52,501 nt of DNA from Hyphomicrobiales bacterium (GCA_017305555.1 JAFKKM010000040.1:1-52501); one strand, 5' to 3'; shown: positions 9,107-22,657, counted from the stretch's first letter. Notes: a model not told the origin generated them from the sequence alone. Made by a program: numbers and translations.

Positions 9107-9133
9107 ATGATGCCCGTCGATCCACGACATACA

Positions 9134-9168
9134 AAAACCCTCGCGGACGATCCGCGAGGGTTTTGCTT
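9134..9168 (-). terminator. rho-independent terminator after gltD
   Basis: A near-perfect hairpin (AAAACCCTCGCGGA, three-base loop, TCCGCGAGGGTTTT) ends in a run of T on the minus strand, about 20 bases past the gltD stop codon. It is symmetrical enough to work in both directions. Confidence 0.85.
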
Positions 9169-9186
9169 TTGATGATCGCGCGGCAA

Positions 9187-10644
9187 TCAGCGCGGCAGGT
9201 TGGTCGATCCCATCAGGAAGGTATCGACCGCGCGGGCGCACAGGCGTCCCTCACGGATCGCCCACACCACGAGCGACTGACCGCGCCGCATGTCGCCGGC
9301 GGTAAATACCTTCGACAGCGAGGTCTGATAGTCCGCCGTGTTGGCGCGGACGTTGCCGCGCTGGTCGAGTTCGACGCCGAGCGTCTTCAACAGGCCTTCG
9401 TGAATCGGGTGCACGAAGCCCATCGCCAGCAGCACCAGATCGGCGTCGAGCGTGAACTCGGAGCCCGCGATCGGCTGGAATTTTTCGTCGACGCGAACGC
9501 AATGCAGCTTGGTGACCTTGCCGTCCTTGCCTTCGAACTTTTGCGTCAGCACGGCGAAATCGCGCGCAGCGCCTTCGGCCTGGCTCGATGAGGTACGCAT
9601 CTTCAAAGGCCAGTTCGGCCAGGTCAGTGCCTTGTTCTCATGCTCCGGCGGCGCCGGCATGATTTCAAGCTGCGTCACCGACAGAGCGCCCTGCCGCAGT
9701 GAAGTGCCGATGCAATCGGAGCCGGTGTCACCGCCGCCGATCACCACCACATGTTTACCACTGGCGAGAATCTCCTTCACCCCGCCGAGCGACTCGTTGC
9801 CGACGCGGCGATTCTGTTGCGGCAGGAAATCCATCGCGAAGTGGATGCCGTCGAGCTCGCGGCCGGGGATCGGCAGATCGCGCGGCGCTTCCGATCCGCC
9901 GGTGAGCGCCACCGCCTCGTAATCCTTCAGCAACTGCTGCGGATCGAGCGCACCCTTGTCGGCGCCGCCAACCGGCGTGTTGGTGTGGAAGGTGACGCCC
10001 TCGGCTTCCATCTGCTTGACGCGACGGTCGATGACATCCTTCTCCATCTTGAAGTCGGGAATACCATAACGCAGCAGGCCGCCGGCCTTGGCGTTCTTCT
10101 CATAGAGATGCACGTCGTGTCCGGCGCGAGCGAGTTGCTGCGCGCAGGCCATGCCGGCGGGGCCGGAGCCGACCACGGCAACCTTTCTGCCGGTCTTGTG
10201 CGCGGCGATTTCCGGCTTGAGCCAGCCGTTCTCCCACGCGCGCTCGACGATGGCGTGCTCGATGGTCTTGATGGTCACCGGCGTCTCGGTGATGTTGAGC
10301 GTGCACGACGCCTCGCACGGCGCCGGGCAGATGCGGCCGGTGAAGTCCGGGAAGTTGTTGGTCGAATGCAGGTTGCGCGAGGCTTCTTCCCAGTTGCCCT
10401 GATAGACCAGGTCATTCCAGTCCGGGATCTGGTTGTTGACCGGGCAGCCCGGCGTGCCGGGCGCGACCGAGCCAGTGCCGTGGCAATACGGTACGCCGCA
10501 GTTCATGCAGCGCGCGGCCTGATCGCGGAGGTCTTTCTCCTCCAACGGAATGACGAACTCATTGTAGTTCTTCAGCCGCTCGGTGACCGGCGCATACTTG
10601 CGGTCGTTGCGGTCGATTTCGAGAAAGCCTGTGATCTTGCCCAT
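9187..10644 (-). CDS. gltD: glutamate synthase (NADPH) small subunit
   Basis: This 485-residue flavoprotein passes electrons from NADPH to the large subunit. N-terminal cysteine clusters for Fe-S centres are [11 protein letters not shown] and [10 protein letters not shown], then [14 protein letters not shown]. The FAD-binding motif is [19 protein letters not shown], and the NADPH-binding motif is [19 protein letters not shown]. The length is normal. It starts three bases after the gltB stop, so the two subunits form an operon ending at the hairpin at 9134-9168. Confidence 0.98.
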   Translation of the reverse strand: MGKITGFLEIDRNDRKYAPVTERLKNYNEFVIPLEEKDLRDQAARCMNCGVPYCHGTGSVAPGTPGCPVNNQIPDWNDLVYQGNWEEASRNLHSTNNFPDFTGRICPAPCEASCTLNITETPVTIKTIEHAIVERAWENGWLKPEIAAHKTGRKVAVVGSGPAGMACAQQLARAGHDVHLYEKNAKAGGLLRYGIPDFKMEKDVIDRRVKQMEAEGVTFHTNTPVGGADKGALDPQQLLKDYEAVALTGGSEAPRDLPIPGRELDGIHFAMDFLPQQNRRVGNESLGGVKEILASGKHVVVIGGGDTGSDCIGTSLRQGALSVTQLEIMPAPPEHENKALTWPNWPLKMRTSSSQAEGAARDFAVLTQKFEGKDGKVTKLHCVRVDEKFQPIAGSEFTLDADLVLLAMGFVHPIHEGLLKTLGVELDQRGNVRANTADYQTSLSKVFTAGDMRRGQSLVVWAIREGRLCARAVDTFLMGSTNLPR

Positions 10645-10647
10645 CGC

Positions 10648-15447
<4,800 letters not shown>

Positions 15448-15931
15448 ATTCTTATCCTCGATGGTATTTGCGGGCCTTCATTCCAGAGCTGGAACCCCGG
15501 CCCTCTCTCCTTTTTGTGCGGCCCCTCCCCGGATGGGCGGAGCCGGCGTCGACGTCGCTTGAACGTTTCACCGCCGCTGATGCTCCCGCTCGCTGACGTC
15601 AGGGCTCACGAAGCCCTTGCAGGCACCCCGTTAGGCACCCAGCGGCGAAAGTCCATCAAACCTCAGTTATAGATCGCGCGGCTCGCCACCGTCACGGCAG
15701 GCGAGCGCCGTTTCCTTTCCGCATCACTTGAGGCCACCATCCTAGCGGGGCGGCCAAGCGAGCGGAATTCCGTTCGAAATTAGGACAGCATTGCTGCCCT
15801 AGATTGAGATTGCCAAACTTTTTTTCAACATACAAGCGTCTGGACCCATTCTAACGCAATTTTTTACAGGATCGTGGCCGCGATACGACCGAATATTACC
15901 GAATGTTACAAACAGGATACCGCACGACAGC
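15448..15931. other. gltB leader and intergenic tract
   Basis: These 484 bases lie upstream of gltB and hold no convincing gene. Read on the minus strand, the gltB-proximal part can form several hairpins, among them AGGGCTTCGTGAGCCCT at about 15602-15618. The distal part (15780-15900) is AT-rich and is the probable promoter area. No known riboswitch was recognised. A long leader would leave room for attenuation or RNA-based control of gltBD. Confidence 0.4.
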
Positions 15932-15956
15932 AAAACGCCCCGGAGGCCGGGGCGTT
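15932..15956 (-). terminator. terminator after the small heat-shock gene
   Basis: The inverted repeat AACGCCCCGG / CCGGGGCGTT (stem of 8-10 pairs, tiny loop) is followed on the minus strand by TTTTG. It lies about 40 bases past the stop of the Hsp20 gene. Confidence 0.7.
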
Positions 15957-15997
15957 CGCTTGTCAGTCAGCTTGCGAAGAAGCGGCGACGCCCGAAA

Positions 15998-16474
15998 TCA
16001 GGCGGCTGCTTTTTCCCCGCTGTTCTCGATGACCGGCTGCGCCGGCGCGGTGCCGTTGATCGGAATCTGGCGCGGCTTCTTGGCCTCGGGAATCTCGCGG
16101 ACCAGATCGACGTGCAGCAGGCCGTTCTCCAGCGAGGCGTTCTTCACCAGCACGAAATCGGCGAGTTGGAAGACGCGCTCGAAAGCGCGGGCCGCGATGC
16201 CGCGATACAGCACCTCGGGCTTGTTCTCGACATTGTTGTTGGCGGTCTTCTCGCCCTTGATCGTCAGGGTGTTTTCCTTGGCGACGATCGAGAGTTCGTT
16301 CTGCGCGAAACCGGAAACGGCGACGCTGATACGATAAGCGTTCTCACCGGTGCGCTCGATGTTGTAGGGCGGATAGCCAGCGGCAGTGTCGCCGGGCGCC
16401 TGGTCGAGCAGCGAGAAGAGACGGTCGAAACCGACGGTGGAACGATAAAACGGGGTGAGATCGAACGTACGCAT
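15998..16474 (-). CDS. Hsp20/alpha-crystallin small heat-shock protein (core copy)
   Basis: This 158-residue ATP-independent chaperone holds unfolding proteins. The start is the ATG at 16474, set by GGAGGA eight bases upstream. The N-terminus MRTFDLTPFYRSTVGFDRLF is that of rhizobial class A (IbpA-like) proteins. The alpha-crystallin domain spans about YPPYNIERTGENAYRISVAV to ENGLLHVDLVREIPE, and the C-terminal I-X-I anchor is RQIPI. The upstream region has an RpoH promoter and ROSE-like leader, so heat control should act on transcription and translation. A related copy lies at 28274. Confidence 0.96.
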   Translation of the reverse strand: MRTFDLTPFYRSTVGFDRLFSLLDQAPGDTAAGYPPYNIERTGENAYRISVAVSGFAQNELSIVAKENTLTIKGEKTANNNVENKPEVLYRGIAARAFERVFQLADFVLVKNASLENGLLHVDLVREIPEAKKPRQIPINGTAPAQPVIENSGEKAAA

Positions 16475-16565
16475 AGTTAGTCCTCCATTGAGCGACATAT
16501 GTATCAACCCGCCCGCCAATCGGGCCGGGCCGTTGTCTGCGTGCAGCCTGTAGAGTGGCCTGCAC
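16475..16565 (-). ncRNA. ROSE-like RNA thermometer, hsp20 leader 1
   Basis: The predicted 5' leader of about 90 bases ends in UCGCU (complement of 16491-16495), a short loop, then GGAGGA (16481-16486), followed by the start codon. The U(U/C)GCU box pairing with the Shine-Dalgarno is the hallmark of ROSE elements, which melt on heat shock and are best known from Bradyrhizobium small heat-shock genes. A GC-rich upstream segment can form a further hairpin (CGGCCCGGCCCG region). Folding was judged by eye only. Confidence 0.65.
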
Positions 16566-16572
16566 GAAGGTG

Positions 16573-16600
16573 ATATGGGAGGGCTGCAACCGGCTTCAAG
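16573..16600 (-). promoter_or_regulatory. RpoH (sigma-32) promoter of hsp20 copy 1
   Basis: On the minus strand, CTTGAA (16595-16600), 14 bases, then TCCCATAT (16573-16580) closely fits the heat-shock consensus CTTGAA...CCCCATNT. A start near 16566 gives the leader described at 16475-16565. Confidence 0.8.
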
Positions 16601-16671
16601 AGTTCGCGCCGGCAGTCTTTGTCTCATCCGCCGCCTTGATTTCCGGCACCTTCTCCCTAACCGGTTCCTGC

Positions 16672-17616
16672 ATGTCCCTGGTTTCGATTCCCGCCAATCC
16701 GGTTCCTGACGGCGCCGTCAGCGGCACCATCACTACGCCGGACGGCGTCAGCCTGCGCTACGCGCGCTTCGCGCCGCCGCCGGGTCGCAAGGGCACGGTG
16801 TGCGTGTTCACCGGACGCGGCGAGCAGATCGAAAAATATTTCGAGACGGTGCGCGATCTTCAGGATCGCGGCTTCGCGGTGGCGACACTGGATTGGCGCG
16901 GACAAGGCGGCTCCGCGCGAGGCCTGAGCGACGCGCGCAAGGGTTACGTCCGCGACTTCGCCGATTTCGAGATCGACGTCGAGGCGTTCTATCGTCAGGT
17001 GGTGCTGCCGGATTGCCCGCCGCCCTACTTCGCATTGGCCCATTCGATGGGCGGCGCGGTGATGCTGCGCGTCGCGCACGCCGGCCGGCGCTGGTTCGAC
17101 CGCATCGTGCTGTCGGCACCGATGATCGACCTGCCCGGCCGCACCACGTCGTGGCCGCTCCGAATGCTGTTGCGCGCGATGCGATACGCCGGCATGGGCG
17201 GCAACTACGTGCCCGGCGGCAACGATGTGCTGGTGGGCGAAGCACCGTTCGTCGACAATCCGCTGACCAGCGATCCGGTGCGCTACGCTCGCAACGCCGC
17301 GATCCTCGCGGAAGACCCGAGCGTCGGCATCGCCTCGCCGACAGTGGCCTGGGCCGACACGGCTTTTCGTACCATGCACGGCTTCCGCGCCACGCACTAT
17401 CCATCGCAAATCCGCCAGCCGATCCTGATGCTGGCGGCGGGTGCCGACACCATCGTCTCGACGCCGGCGATCGAGGAATTCGCCTACCACCTGCGCGGCA
17501 GTTCGCATCTGGTGATCCCGGGTTCGCGCCACGAGATCCTGCAAGAGCAGAACCGCTATCGCGCGCAATTCTGGGCCGCGTTCGATGCATTCGTGCCGGG
17601 CTCAGCGGTGAAATGA
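16672..17616 (+). CDS. alpha/beta hydrolase, lysophospholipase-like
   Basis: This 314-residue protein starts at the ATG at 16672, where homology-like sequence begins; the frame is open to 16555 but overlaps the heat-shock promoter. TGRGEQIEKYFETVRDLQDR and ATLDWRGQGGSARG are typical of the PldB/monoglyceride-lipase group. The nucleophile elbow is ALAHSMGGAVML (Ser in HSMGG). The acid and histidine are probably in AAGADTIVSTPA and VIPGSRHEILQE. The likely substrate is a lysophospholipid or monoacylglycerol. No signal peptide is evident. Confidence 0.9.
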   Translation: MSLVSIPANPVPDGAVSGTITTPDGVSLRYARFAPPPGRKGTVCVFTGRGEQIEKYFETVRDLQDRGFAVATLDWRGQGGSARGLSDARKGYVRDFADFEIDVEAFYRQVVLPDCPPPYFALAHSMGGAVMLRVAHAGRRWFDRIVLSAPMIDLPGRTTSWPLRMLLRAMRYAGMGGNYVPGGNDVLVGEAPFVDNPLTSDPVRYARNAAILAEDPSVGIASPTVAWADTAFRTMHGFRATHYPSQIRQPILMLAAGADTIVSTPAIEEFAYHLRGSSHLVIPGSRHEILQEQNRYRAQFWAAFDAFVPGSAVK

Positions 17617-17639
17617 AGTAACACGATACATATCACAGC

Positions 17640-17761
17640 GTCGTCCCCGCGAAGGCGGGGACCCATTACCCCTAGCCTTGATTGTCGTCGCAGGCACACA
17701 ACAGGCACTTTCCGCATCACCAGTGCTGCGGAGTCTGGGTCCCCGCCTTCGCGGGGACGAC
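17640..17761. repeat. dispersed palindromic repeat, family A, copy 3
   Basis: The ends GTCGTCCCCGCGAAGGCGGG and the complementary CCCCGCCTTCGCGGGGACGA match copies 1 and 2 except for a compensated change in the stem (GAAGGC with GCCTTC, against GCAGGC with GCCTGC). The core is inverted and more diverged: GGCACTTTCCGCATCACCAG replaces the GCTCAGCATC core. The paired change argues that the hairpin is what is conserved. Confidence 0.8.
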
Positions 17762-17784
17762 AATGGAGAGGATGAACGACCACC

Positions 17785-18420
17785 ATGCTCGGCATTCACG
17801 ATCTCTGGCTGTTCATCGTCTCCGGCCTGTTGCTCAACATCACGCCGGGGCCTGACAACGCCTATATCACCGGCCGCAGCCTGCAACTCGGCTGGCGCGG
17901 CGGCGCGGTGGCGGCGATCGGCATCGGCTGCGGCTGCCTCGTGCATGTCTTCGCCGCCGCGGTCGGATTGTCGGCGCTGCTCGCAGCATCGTCCACCGCC
18001 TTCACGGCGGTGAAACTGATCGGCGGCGCCTATCTCTGCTACATCGGCATCCGCATGTTGCTCGCACGCGACGGCAACAGCCATGGCGAACAAGCCACCG
18101 CCAAGCCGGTCACGCTGCGGCAGGTGTTCTGGCAGGGTGCACTGACCAACATCCTCAATCCGAAGATCGCGCTGTTCTTCCTCGCCTTCCTGCCGCAGTT
18201 CGTCGATGCCGGCGCGCCGCATCTCTCGCTGGCGCTCTTGGTGCTCGGCGTCATCTTCGTCGCCAACGGAACGCTGTGGTGTCTCGGCGTCGCCGCGTTC
18301 GCCGCCATCGCCGCGCGAAAGATGCGACAGTCCGGCGCCCTGATGCGCTGGATCAATCGCGGCATCGGCGCGCTATTCGTCTATCTCGGCATTCGCGTCG
18401 CGCTGATGGACGCGCGCTGA
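17785..18420 (+). CDS. LysE family amino-acid exporter
   Basis: This 211-residue inner-membrane protein has about six hydrophobic segments. The N-terminus carries the LysE/RhtB signature NITPGPDNAYITGRSLQLGW, and NPKIALFFLAFLPQFV in the middle is also characteristic. These proteins export amino acids or related small compounds; the substrate is not predictable. It ends two bases before the convergent TauE/SafE gene. Confidence 0.93.
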   Translation: MLGIHDLWLFIVSGLLLNITPGPDNAYITGRSLQLGWRGGAVAAIGIGCGCLVHVFAAAVGLSALLAASSTAFTAVKLIGGAYLCYIGIRMLLARDGNSHGEQATAKPVTLRQVFWQGALTNILNPKIALFFLAFLPQFVDAGAPHLSLALLVLGVIFVANGTLWCLGVAAFAAIAARKMRQSGALMRWINRGIGALFVYLGIRVALMDAR

Positions 18421-18422
18421 AT

Positions 18423-19175
18423 TCAAGCCGCAATCTTCTGGATCGCCTCGATGCCGAGGTAGATGCCGAGCCCGATCATCGCGATCAGGAACCAGTGGCG
18501 GAACGCGTCGGGATGCATCCGGGTGCGGACATTCTGTCCGATGAACATGCCGGCGAATCCCGCCGCAAGCGCTACCAGTCCCGGCACCGCGACCGACACC
18601 GTGAGCAGCCCCGCATCGGCAAGGCCGAGCATCAGGCCGAGGGTCCCCGTGGTGAAGAACACGCCGAGCGCCTGCACCAACTCGTCCTTCTCGAGCCCGA
18701 TCGCCTGCATGAACGGCATTGACGGAATCACCTGCACGCCCGTCACCGCCGACACCGCGCCGGTGACGACACCGACAATGCCACCGATCCATTTCTCTCT
18801 CGCGGGCGGGACATGGAAGCGCACCTTTCGCAAGCCGATGATGCCATAGACGATCAGGAGGACGCCGAGGATCAACGTGCCATAGCGCGCGTAAGGCCCG
18901 ACCATCAGGCCCGAACCGCACCAAATGCCGAACAGCAGCCCGACCAGCATCGGCCACAACCGGCGCACGAGATCGCGAAAGTAAGGGCCGCCAAAGGTCT
19001 GCCAGATGTTGGTGGTGATCGCCGGCACAATGACGATGGCGAGCGCATGAGCCGGCGCCATTCGGGTCGCCAACAGCCCCATCGCCACCGTCGGCAGACC
19101 GAGGCCGATCACGCCCTTGACGAATCCGGCAAGCAGAAACACGGCGACGATGAGAATGAGACTGGGTTCTGACAT
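18423..19175 (-). CDS. TauE/SafE family sulfite/anion exporter
   Basis: The product has 250 residues from the ATG at 19175. It has seven or eight hydrophobic segments with the repeated family element GFVKGVIGLGLPTVAMGLLA and GAVSAVTGVQVIPSMPFMQA. TauE/SafE proteins move sulfite, sulfoacetate or other organic anions. It is divergent from the LysR gene at 19263 with 87 bases between, a usual regulator-target arrangement. An open frame extends upstream to 19619 but runs antisense through the LysR gene and is not real. Confidence 0.92.
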   Translation of the reverse strand: MSEPSLILIVAVFLLAGFVKGVIGLGLPTVAMGLLATRMAPAHALAIVIVPAITTNIWQTFGGPYFRDLVRRLWPMLVGLLFGIWCGSGLMVGPYARYGTLILGVLLIVYGIIGLRKVRFHVPPAREKWIGGIVGVVTGAVSAVTGVQVIPSMPFMQAIGLEKDELVQALGVFFTTGTLGLMLGLADAGLLTVSVAVPGLVALAAGFAGMFIGQNVRTRMHPDAFRHWFLIAMIGLGIYLGIEAIQKIAA

Positions 19176-19262
19176 GGCGGCAGATTGACCGAACCGGGTG
19201 CGCGGCGCAATCTGGAGGTTCCGGAAATAGCCTTCGGGATATCCGAACCTCACGGAGGCATC

Positions 19263-20150
19263 ATGCGATTCGATCTGGTCGATCTTCAGGTGTTTGTCGC
19301 GGTGGCGGAAGCGCGCAGCATTACCCGCGGTGCAGCGCGCGCCAACCTGGCGCTGGCGTCCGCCAGCGAGCGCATCAAGACACTGGAATCCGCGCTCGAC
19401 GTGACGCTGCTGCGGCGCGGCCGCCATGGCGTCACGCTGACGGACGCCGGCGAAAGCCTGCTTGATCATGCCCGCGTGGTGCTGGCGGCGGCGGACAATC
19501 TGCGCGGCGATCTCGCCGGCTACGCGCGCGGGATCAAGACCAGCATCCATGTGCTGGCGAACACGTCGAGCCTGTCGGAGCACCTGCCGCCCGCGCTGGC
19601 GAGCTTTCTGCGCGATCATCCGCAGGTGAACATCGACGCGGAAGAACTGGAAAGCATCGGCATCGCAGAAGCCATCGCGGCAGGCCGCGCCGATATCGGG
19701 ATCGCGGTGGAACAGACTTTACCATCCGGCATCGAACGCTTTCCGTTTCGCGACGACCGGCTGGTGCTTGCGGTTTCCGCGCAGGACGATCTCGCCCACC
19801 GCCGCGTCGTCGATTTCGGTGCGGTGACAACGCGTGATTTCGTCGGGCTTGCCACCGCGAGCGCGCTGCAAAGCCATCTCGCGACGCAGGCGGCGCGGCT
19901 CGGCGCGCGCCTGCGGTTTCGCGCGCGGCTGCGCGACTTCGATGCCGTGTGCCGCCTGGTCGCCGCCGGCGTCGGTATCGCGGTCATCCCGGAAGCAGCG
20001 GCGAAGCGTTGCGCGCGGGTGATGGCGATCAAGTCGGTGCGAATTCGCGATGCGTGGGCAACACGGCGACTTGCGATCTGCGTGCGCAATTTGAAAGCGC
20101 TGCCGCGCCCGGCACAACAGTTGGTGGCGCACCTGCGTGGCGGCGATTAG
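19263..20150 (+). CDS. LysR family transcriptional regulator
   Basis: The product has 295 residues from the ATG at 19263. The winged helix-turn-helix is at residues 1-60: LVDLQVFVAVAEARSITRGA then LALASASERIKTLESALDVT. The effector-binding domain follows with IHVLANTSSLSEHLPPALAS and a final AVCRLVAAGVGIAVIPEAAA. It is likely to regulate the divergent TauE/SafE exporter gene and itself through the 87-base gap. Confidence 0.95.
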   Translation: MRFDLVDLQVFVAVAEARSITRGAARANLALASASERIKTLESALDVTLLRRGRHGVTLTDAGESLLDHARVVLAAADNLRGDLAGYARGIKTSIHVLANTSSLSEHLPPALASFLRDHPQVNIDAEELESIGIAEAIAAGRADIGIAVEQTLPSGIERFPFRDDRLVLAVSAQDDLAHRRVVDFGAVTTRDFVGLATASALQSHLATQAARLGARLRFRARLRDFDAVCRLVAAGVGIAVIPEAAAKRCARVMAIKSVRIRDAWATRRLAICVRNLKALPRPAQQLVAHLRGGD

Positions 20151-20176
20151 CGCGAATGATCTAGAAATCCGCTTTC

Positions 20177-20293
20177 GTCATTGCGGGGAGCATCCGGATC
20201 GGTGCTTCGCACTGTCCGGGCACAGGCTCCGCGATGAAGCAATCCGGCCTCTTAAAAAGAAAGATTGGATTGCTTCACTTCGCTCACAATGAC
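20177..20293. repeat. palindromic intergenic repeat
   Basis: GTCATTGCGGGGAGCATCCG on the left and CACTTCGCTCACAATGAC on the right are inverted at their ends. An internal pair, GAAGCAATCCGG and TTGGATTGCTTC, makes a second stem. It is distinct from families A and B and lies between the convergent lysR and hisN genes. Confidence 0.7.
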
Positions 20294-20301
20294 GTGGATT
20301 A

Positions 20302-21084
20302 TCAGCCGGCCAGCACCTTGAGCGCCTGCTCATGCACGCGCGGATCGCCGGCGGCGACGATGCGGCCGCCCTGCTGCGCCGGCTTGCCCTCCCAGGTGGT
20401 GATGACGCCGCCCGCGCCGGTGACGATCGGAATCAACGCCGCGATATCGTAGGGCTTCAATTCGGTCTCGATCACCAGATCGACGTGGCCCGCCGCCAGC
20501 ATACAGTACGAGTAACAATCGCCGCCGAAACGGGCGAGCCGCACCTGGTCCTGTACCCGGGTGAAAGCTGCGCGATCAGGCTCGTTCATCAACAGCGGGC
20601 TGGTGGTGAACAGCGTCGCATCGCCGAGACTCTCGCAACGCCGCACCGCCAGCGCGCGCTGGCCGCCGGCGCCGCGATAGATGGCAGAGCCATTGTCACC
20701 GCTGAACCGCTCACCGATATAAGGCTGATGCATCATGCCGTAGACCGGCAGGCCGCGATGCATCAGCGCGATCAGCGTGCCCCAGATCGGAAACCCGGAG
20801 ATGAAGGATTTGGTGCCGTCGATGGGATCGAGCACCCAAACGTAATCGGCGTCCTCGCGCTCGTTGCCGAACTCCTCGCCGACGTTGCCGTGCTGGGGAA
20901 AGCTGTCCTTGATCATCCGCCGCATCACCGCCTCTGCACCGCTATCGGCCTCGGTGACCGGGTCGAAGCCCTGCTTGGATTTCTTGTCCTCGATGCCGAG
21001 CGAGGTGCGGAAGAACGGCAGGATAGTTTCGCCGGAGGCGGTCGCCAGGCGGTCAATGAATGCGGTAAAATCAACGACCGTCAC
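20302..21084 (-). CDS. hisN: inositol-monophosphatase family, probably histidinol-phosphatase
   Basis: This 260-residue protein is of the Li-sensitive, Mg-dependent phosphatase superfamily. Metal ligands are in NVGEEFGNERED and VLDPIDGTKSFISGFP, with the later aspartate in KPYDIAALIPIVTGAGG. The pattern DPIDGTKSFISG and the length of 260 fit the HisN-type histidinol-phosphatase used for histidine synthesis in many alphaproteobacteria. A general inositol or nucleotide phosphatase role cannot be excluded from sequence. No his genes are adjacent. Confidence 0.88.
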   Translation of the reverse strand: MTVVDFTAFIDRLATASGETILPFFRTSLGIEDKKSKQGFDPVTEADSGAEAVMRRMIKDSFPQHGNVGEEFGNEREDADYVWVLDPIDGTKSFISGFPIWGTLIALMHRGLPVYGMMHQPYIGERFSGDNGSAIYRGAGGQRALAVRRCESLGDATLFTTSPLLMNEPDRAAFTRVQDQVRLARFGGDCYSYCMLAAGHVDLVIETELKPYDIAALIPIVTGAGGVITTWEGKPAQQGGRIVAAGDPRVHEQALKVLAG

Positions 21085-21590
21085 GGAGCATCTCCCTCGA
21101 TTACGCGAATCCGACCTGCTTAACGGCTTGGGGTGAGAAAACCAATCCGGGATGACGATAGCGCGTCGGCGGAAAACTCGGGTCGCCTTCCGCCGCCATT
21201 CGCATCCGTCTCCAAGTCATTTTTCCAAATCATCTTCCATGTCATTTTGCATGGATGAAGCGAACCGAATCGTCGCTTCGGCGATTGCGAAGCGTGCCTC
21301 GCACGGCCGGAAGCGACCGATTTCTCTTTATCGACGTGATGCAAATGGAAGCCGAAGGCGCTCATCCATAGGACAGTGGTTTCCGACCGAATGGTCGAAT
21401 CGAGAAAGAGCCCGCGAGCCGCAAAAAATCAGGTCATCCTCATAAGATTGAACAGATGTTCACTTTATGACGCGCTCACAGTTTCGCCACATATCGATAA
21501 GCAATTGAAAAACATTATCTATTTAAAAGTTGGGATGCATCGTTCACAGGAACAGATATGCAAAATCCGCATACAAAAACAGCGAAAAAA
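21085..21590. other. intergenic tract between hisN and the sRNA locus
   Basis: About 500 bases without a believable gene; the short open frames have no family features. Local AT content rises towards 21480-21590. I see no repeat or transposon end here. Confidence 0.5.
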
Positions 21591-21591
21591 C

Positions 21592-21621
21592 CTTGCGTTT
21601 TGTGCGCTGCGGCCGCATATT
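21592..21621 (+). promoter_or_regulatory. candidate sRNA promoter
   Basis: CTTGCG at 21592-21597 and CATATT at 21616-21621, 18 bases apart, resemble the housekeeping promoter of alphaproteobacteria (CTTGAC with a CTATAT-like -10). A start at about 21628 sits just before the hairpin of the candidate small RNA. Confidence 0.45.
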
Positions 21622-21627
21622 GATGCG

Positions 21628-21715
21628 GTGCGGTAACGCCTCGCGTTATCGCTGCCCTCCTTGGGCGTTTCCTCCCTAGACTTGGGCCGCTTGCCTTTGC
21701 GAGCGGCCCTTTTTC
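21628..21715 (+). ncRNA. probable trans-acting sRNA, AbcR/alpha-r15-like
   Basis: There are about 88 bases between a promoter and a strong terminator. A first hairpin has a nine-pair stem (21631-21639 with 21643-21651, loop CTC). It is followed by pyrimidine-rich unpaired CTGCCCTCCTTGGG and TTTCCTCCCTAGAC, which are anti-Shine-Dalgarno-like, and then a terminator hairpin. This order and the CCTCC motifs resemble the AbcR (alpha-r15) RNAs of Rhizobiales, Hfq-dependent repressors of ABC-transporter mRNAs. The family name rests on recall of its layout, not on a search. Confidence 0.5.
21684..21715 (+). terminator. rho-independent terminator of the sRNA
   Basis: GGGCCGCT (21684-21691) pairs with AGCGGCCC (21702-21709) across a ten-base loop and is followed by TTTTTC. 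It reads on the plus strand, away from hisN and towards the convergent amidohydrolase gene. Confidence 0.85.
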
Positions 21716-21769
21716 TTTGCCGCATCCCTGAGGCGCGATCGCCAAGGCCGGCGACGGGACGACAACCGC

Positions 21770-22657
21770 TTATTCAGCGGCGGCGACGAACGGCCCGAGA
21801 TCACCGAACGGCAAGGCGGTAAGCGTCTCGGCGAGCCGGCCGAAATCCTCGACCACCGCGGCAAACCGCGGCCGGCGCTCGCGGCGGCGCTCGTCCATAT
21901 AGATCGCGCGGTTTAATTCAATCTGAACGGCATGAAGTCCGCTCGCCGGATTGCCGTAGTGCTCGGTGATGAAGCCGCCGGCATAAGGCTTGTTGCAGCC
22001 CACCGAATACCCCAGCGCCGCGAAGGTCTGCTCGACGCGGTCGCGCAGCACCGCCGCGCAACTGGTGCCGTAACGATCGCCGATCACCACATCCGGCCGC
22101 GGCGGCTCCTCGCGAGAGACGCCGACCGACGGCATCGAATGGCAATCCACCAGGATCGCCGTGCCGAAGGCGAGATGCGCCTTGGAGATCAGGCGGCGCA
22201 ACGCCCGATGATAGGGCTTGTATAGCGCCTCGATGCGGCCGAGCGCATCGTCGACATCGAGACGCTCGCGATAAATTTCCTGGCCGTCGCCGACGACGCG
22301 CGGAATGGTGCCGAGGCCGCCCGCCACCCGCATCGAACGGGTGTTGGCAAAACTCGGCAACCGTCCGCTGAACATCCGCGGATCGAGTTCGTAGGGCTCG
22401 CGGTTGACGTCGACATAGGAGCGCGGGAAGTGGACGCTGACCACCGGAAAGCCCTGCGCGCTGAGCCCCGCGATCAATTCGTCGACAAAAGAATCCTCCG
22501 AGCGGCGCAACGCCGCGACATCGACCCGCGACGCGGCCAGAAACGCCTGCGGATAGACCGAGCCGGAATGCGGCGAGTTGAAAATGATCGGCGCCCGCCA
22601 GACCGCCGGCTCGACGATGGTGAATGGGGGCGACAGTTCGCCATCAAACTGAGGCAT
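21770..22657 (-). CDS. N-formylglutamate amidohydrolase
   Basis: The product has 295 residues from the ATG at 22657; a TTG at 22693 in the same frame is a less likely start. FNSPHSGSVYPQAFLAASR near the N-terminus and VDCHSMPSVG in the middle are the conserved zinc- and substrate-site motifs of this family. INKPYAGG-type sequence (CNKPYAGGFITEHYGNPASG) also fits. The enzyme hydrolyses N-formylglutamate at the end of one histidine-degradation route, or a related formylated acid. It is divergent from cpdR. Confidence 0.92.
   Translation of the reverse strand: MPQFDGELSPPFTIVEPAVWRAPIIFNSPHSGSVYPQAFLAASRVDVAALRRSEDSFVDELIAGLSAQGFPVVSVHFPRSYVDVNREPYELDPRMFSGRLPSFANTRSMRVAGGLGTIPRVVGDGQEIYRERLDVDDALGRIEALYKPYHRALRRLISKAHLAFGTAILVDCHSMPSVGVSREEPPRPDVVIGDRYGTSCAAVLRDRVEQTFAALGYSVGCNKPYAGGFITEHYGNPASGLHAVQIELNRAIYMDERRRERRPRFAAVVEDFGRLAETLTALPFGDLGPFVAAAE

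Noticed and set aside
21120-21365. 81-codon frame between hisN and the sRNA
   Set aside because: No ribosome site, no family features, and composition unlike neighbouring proteins.
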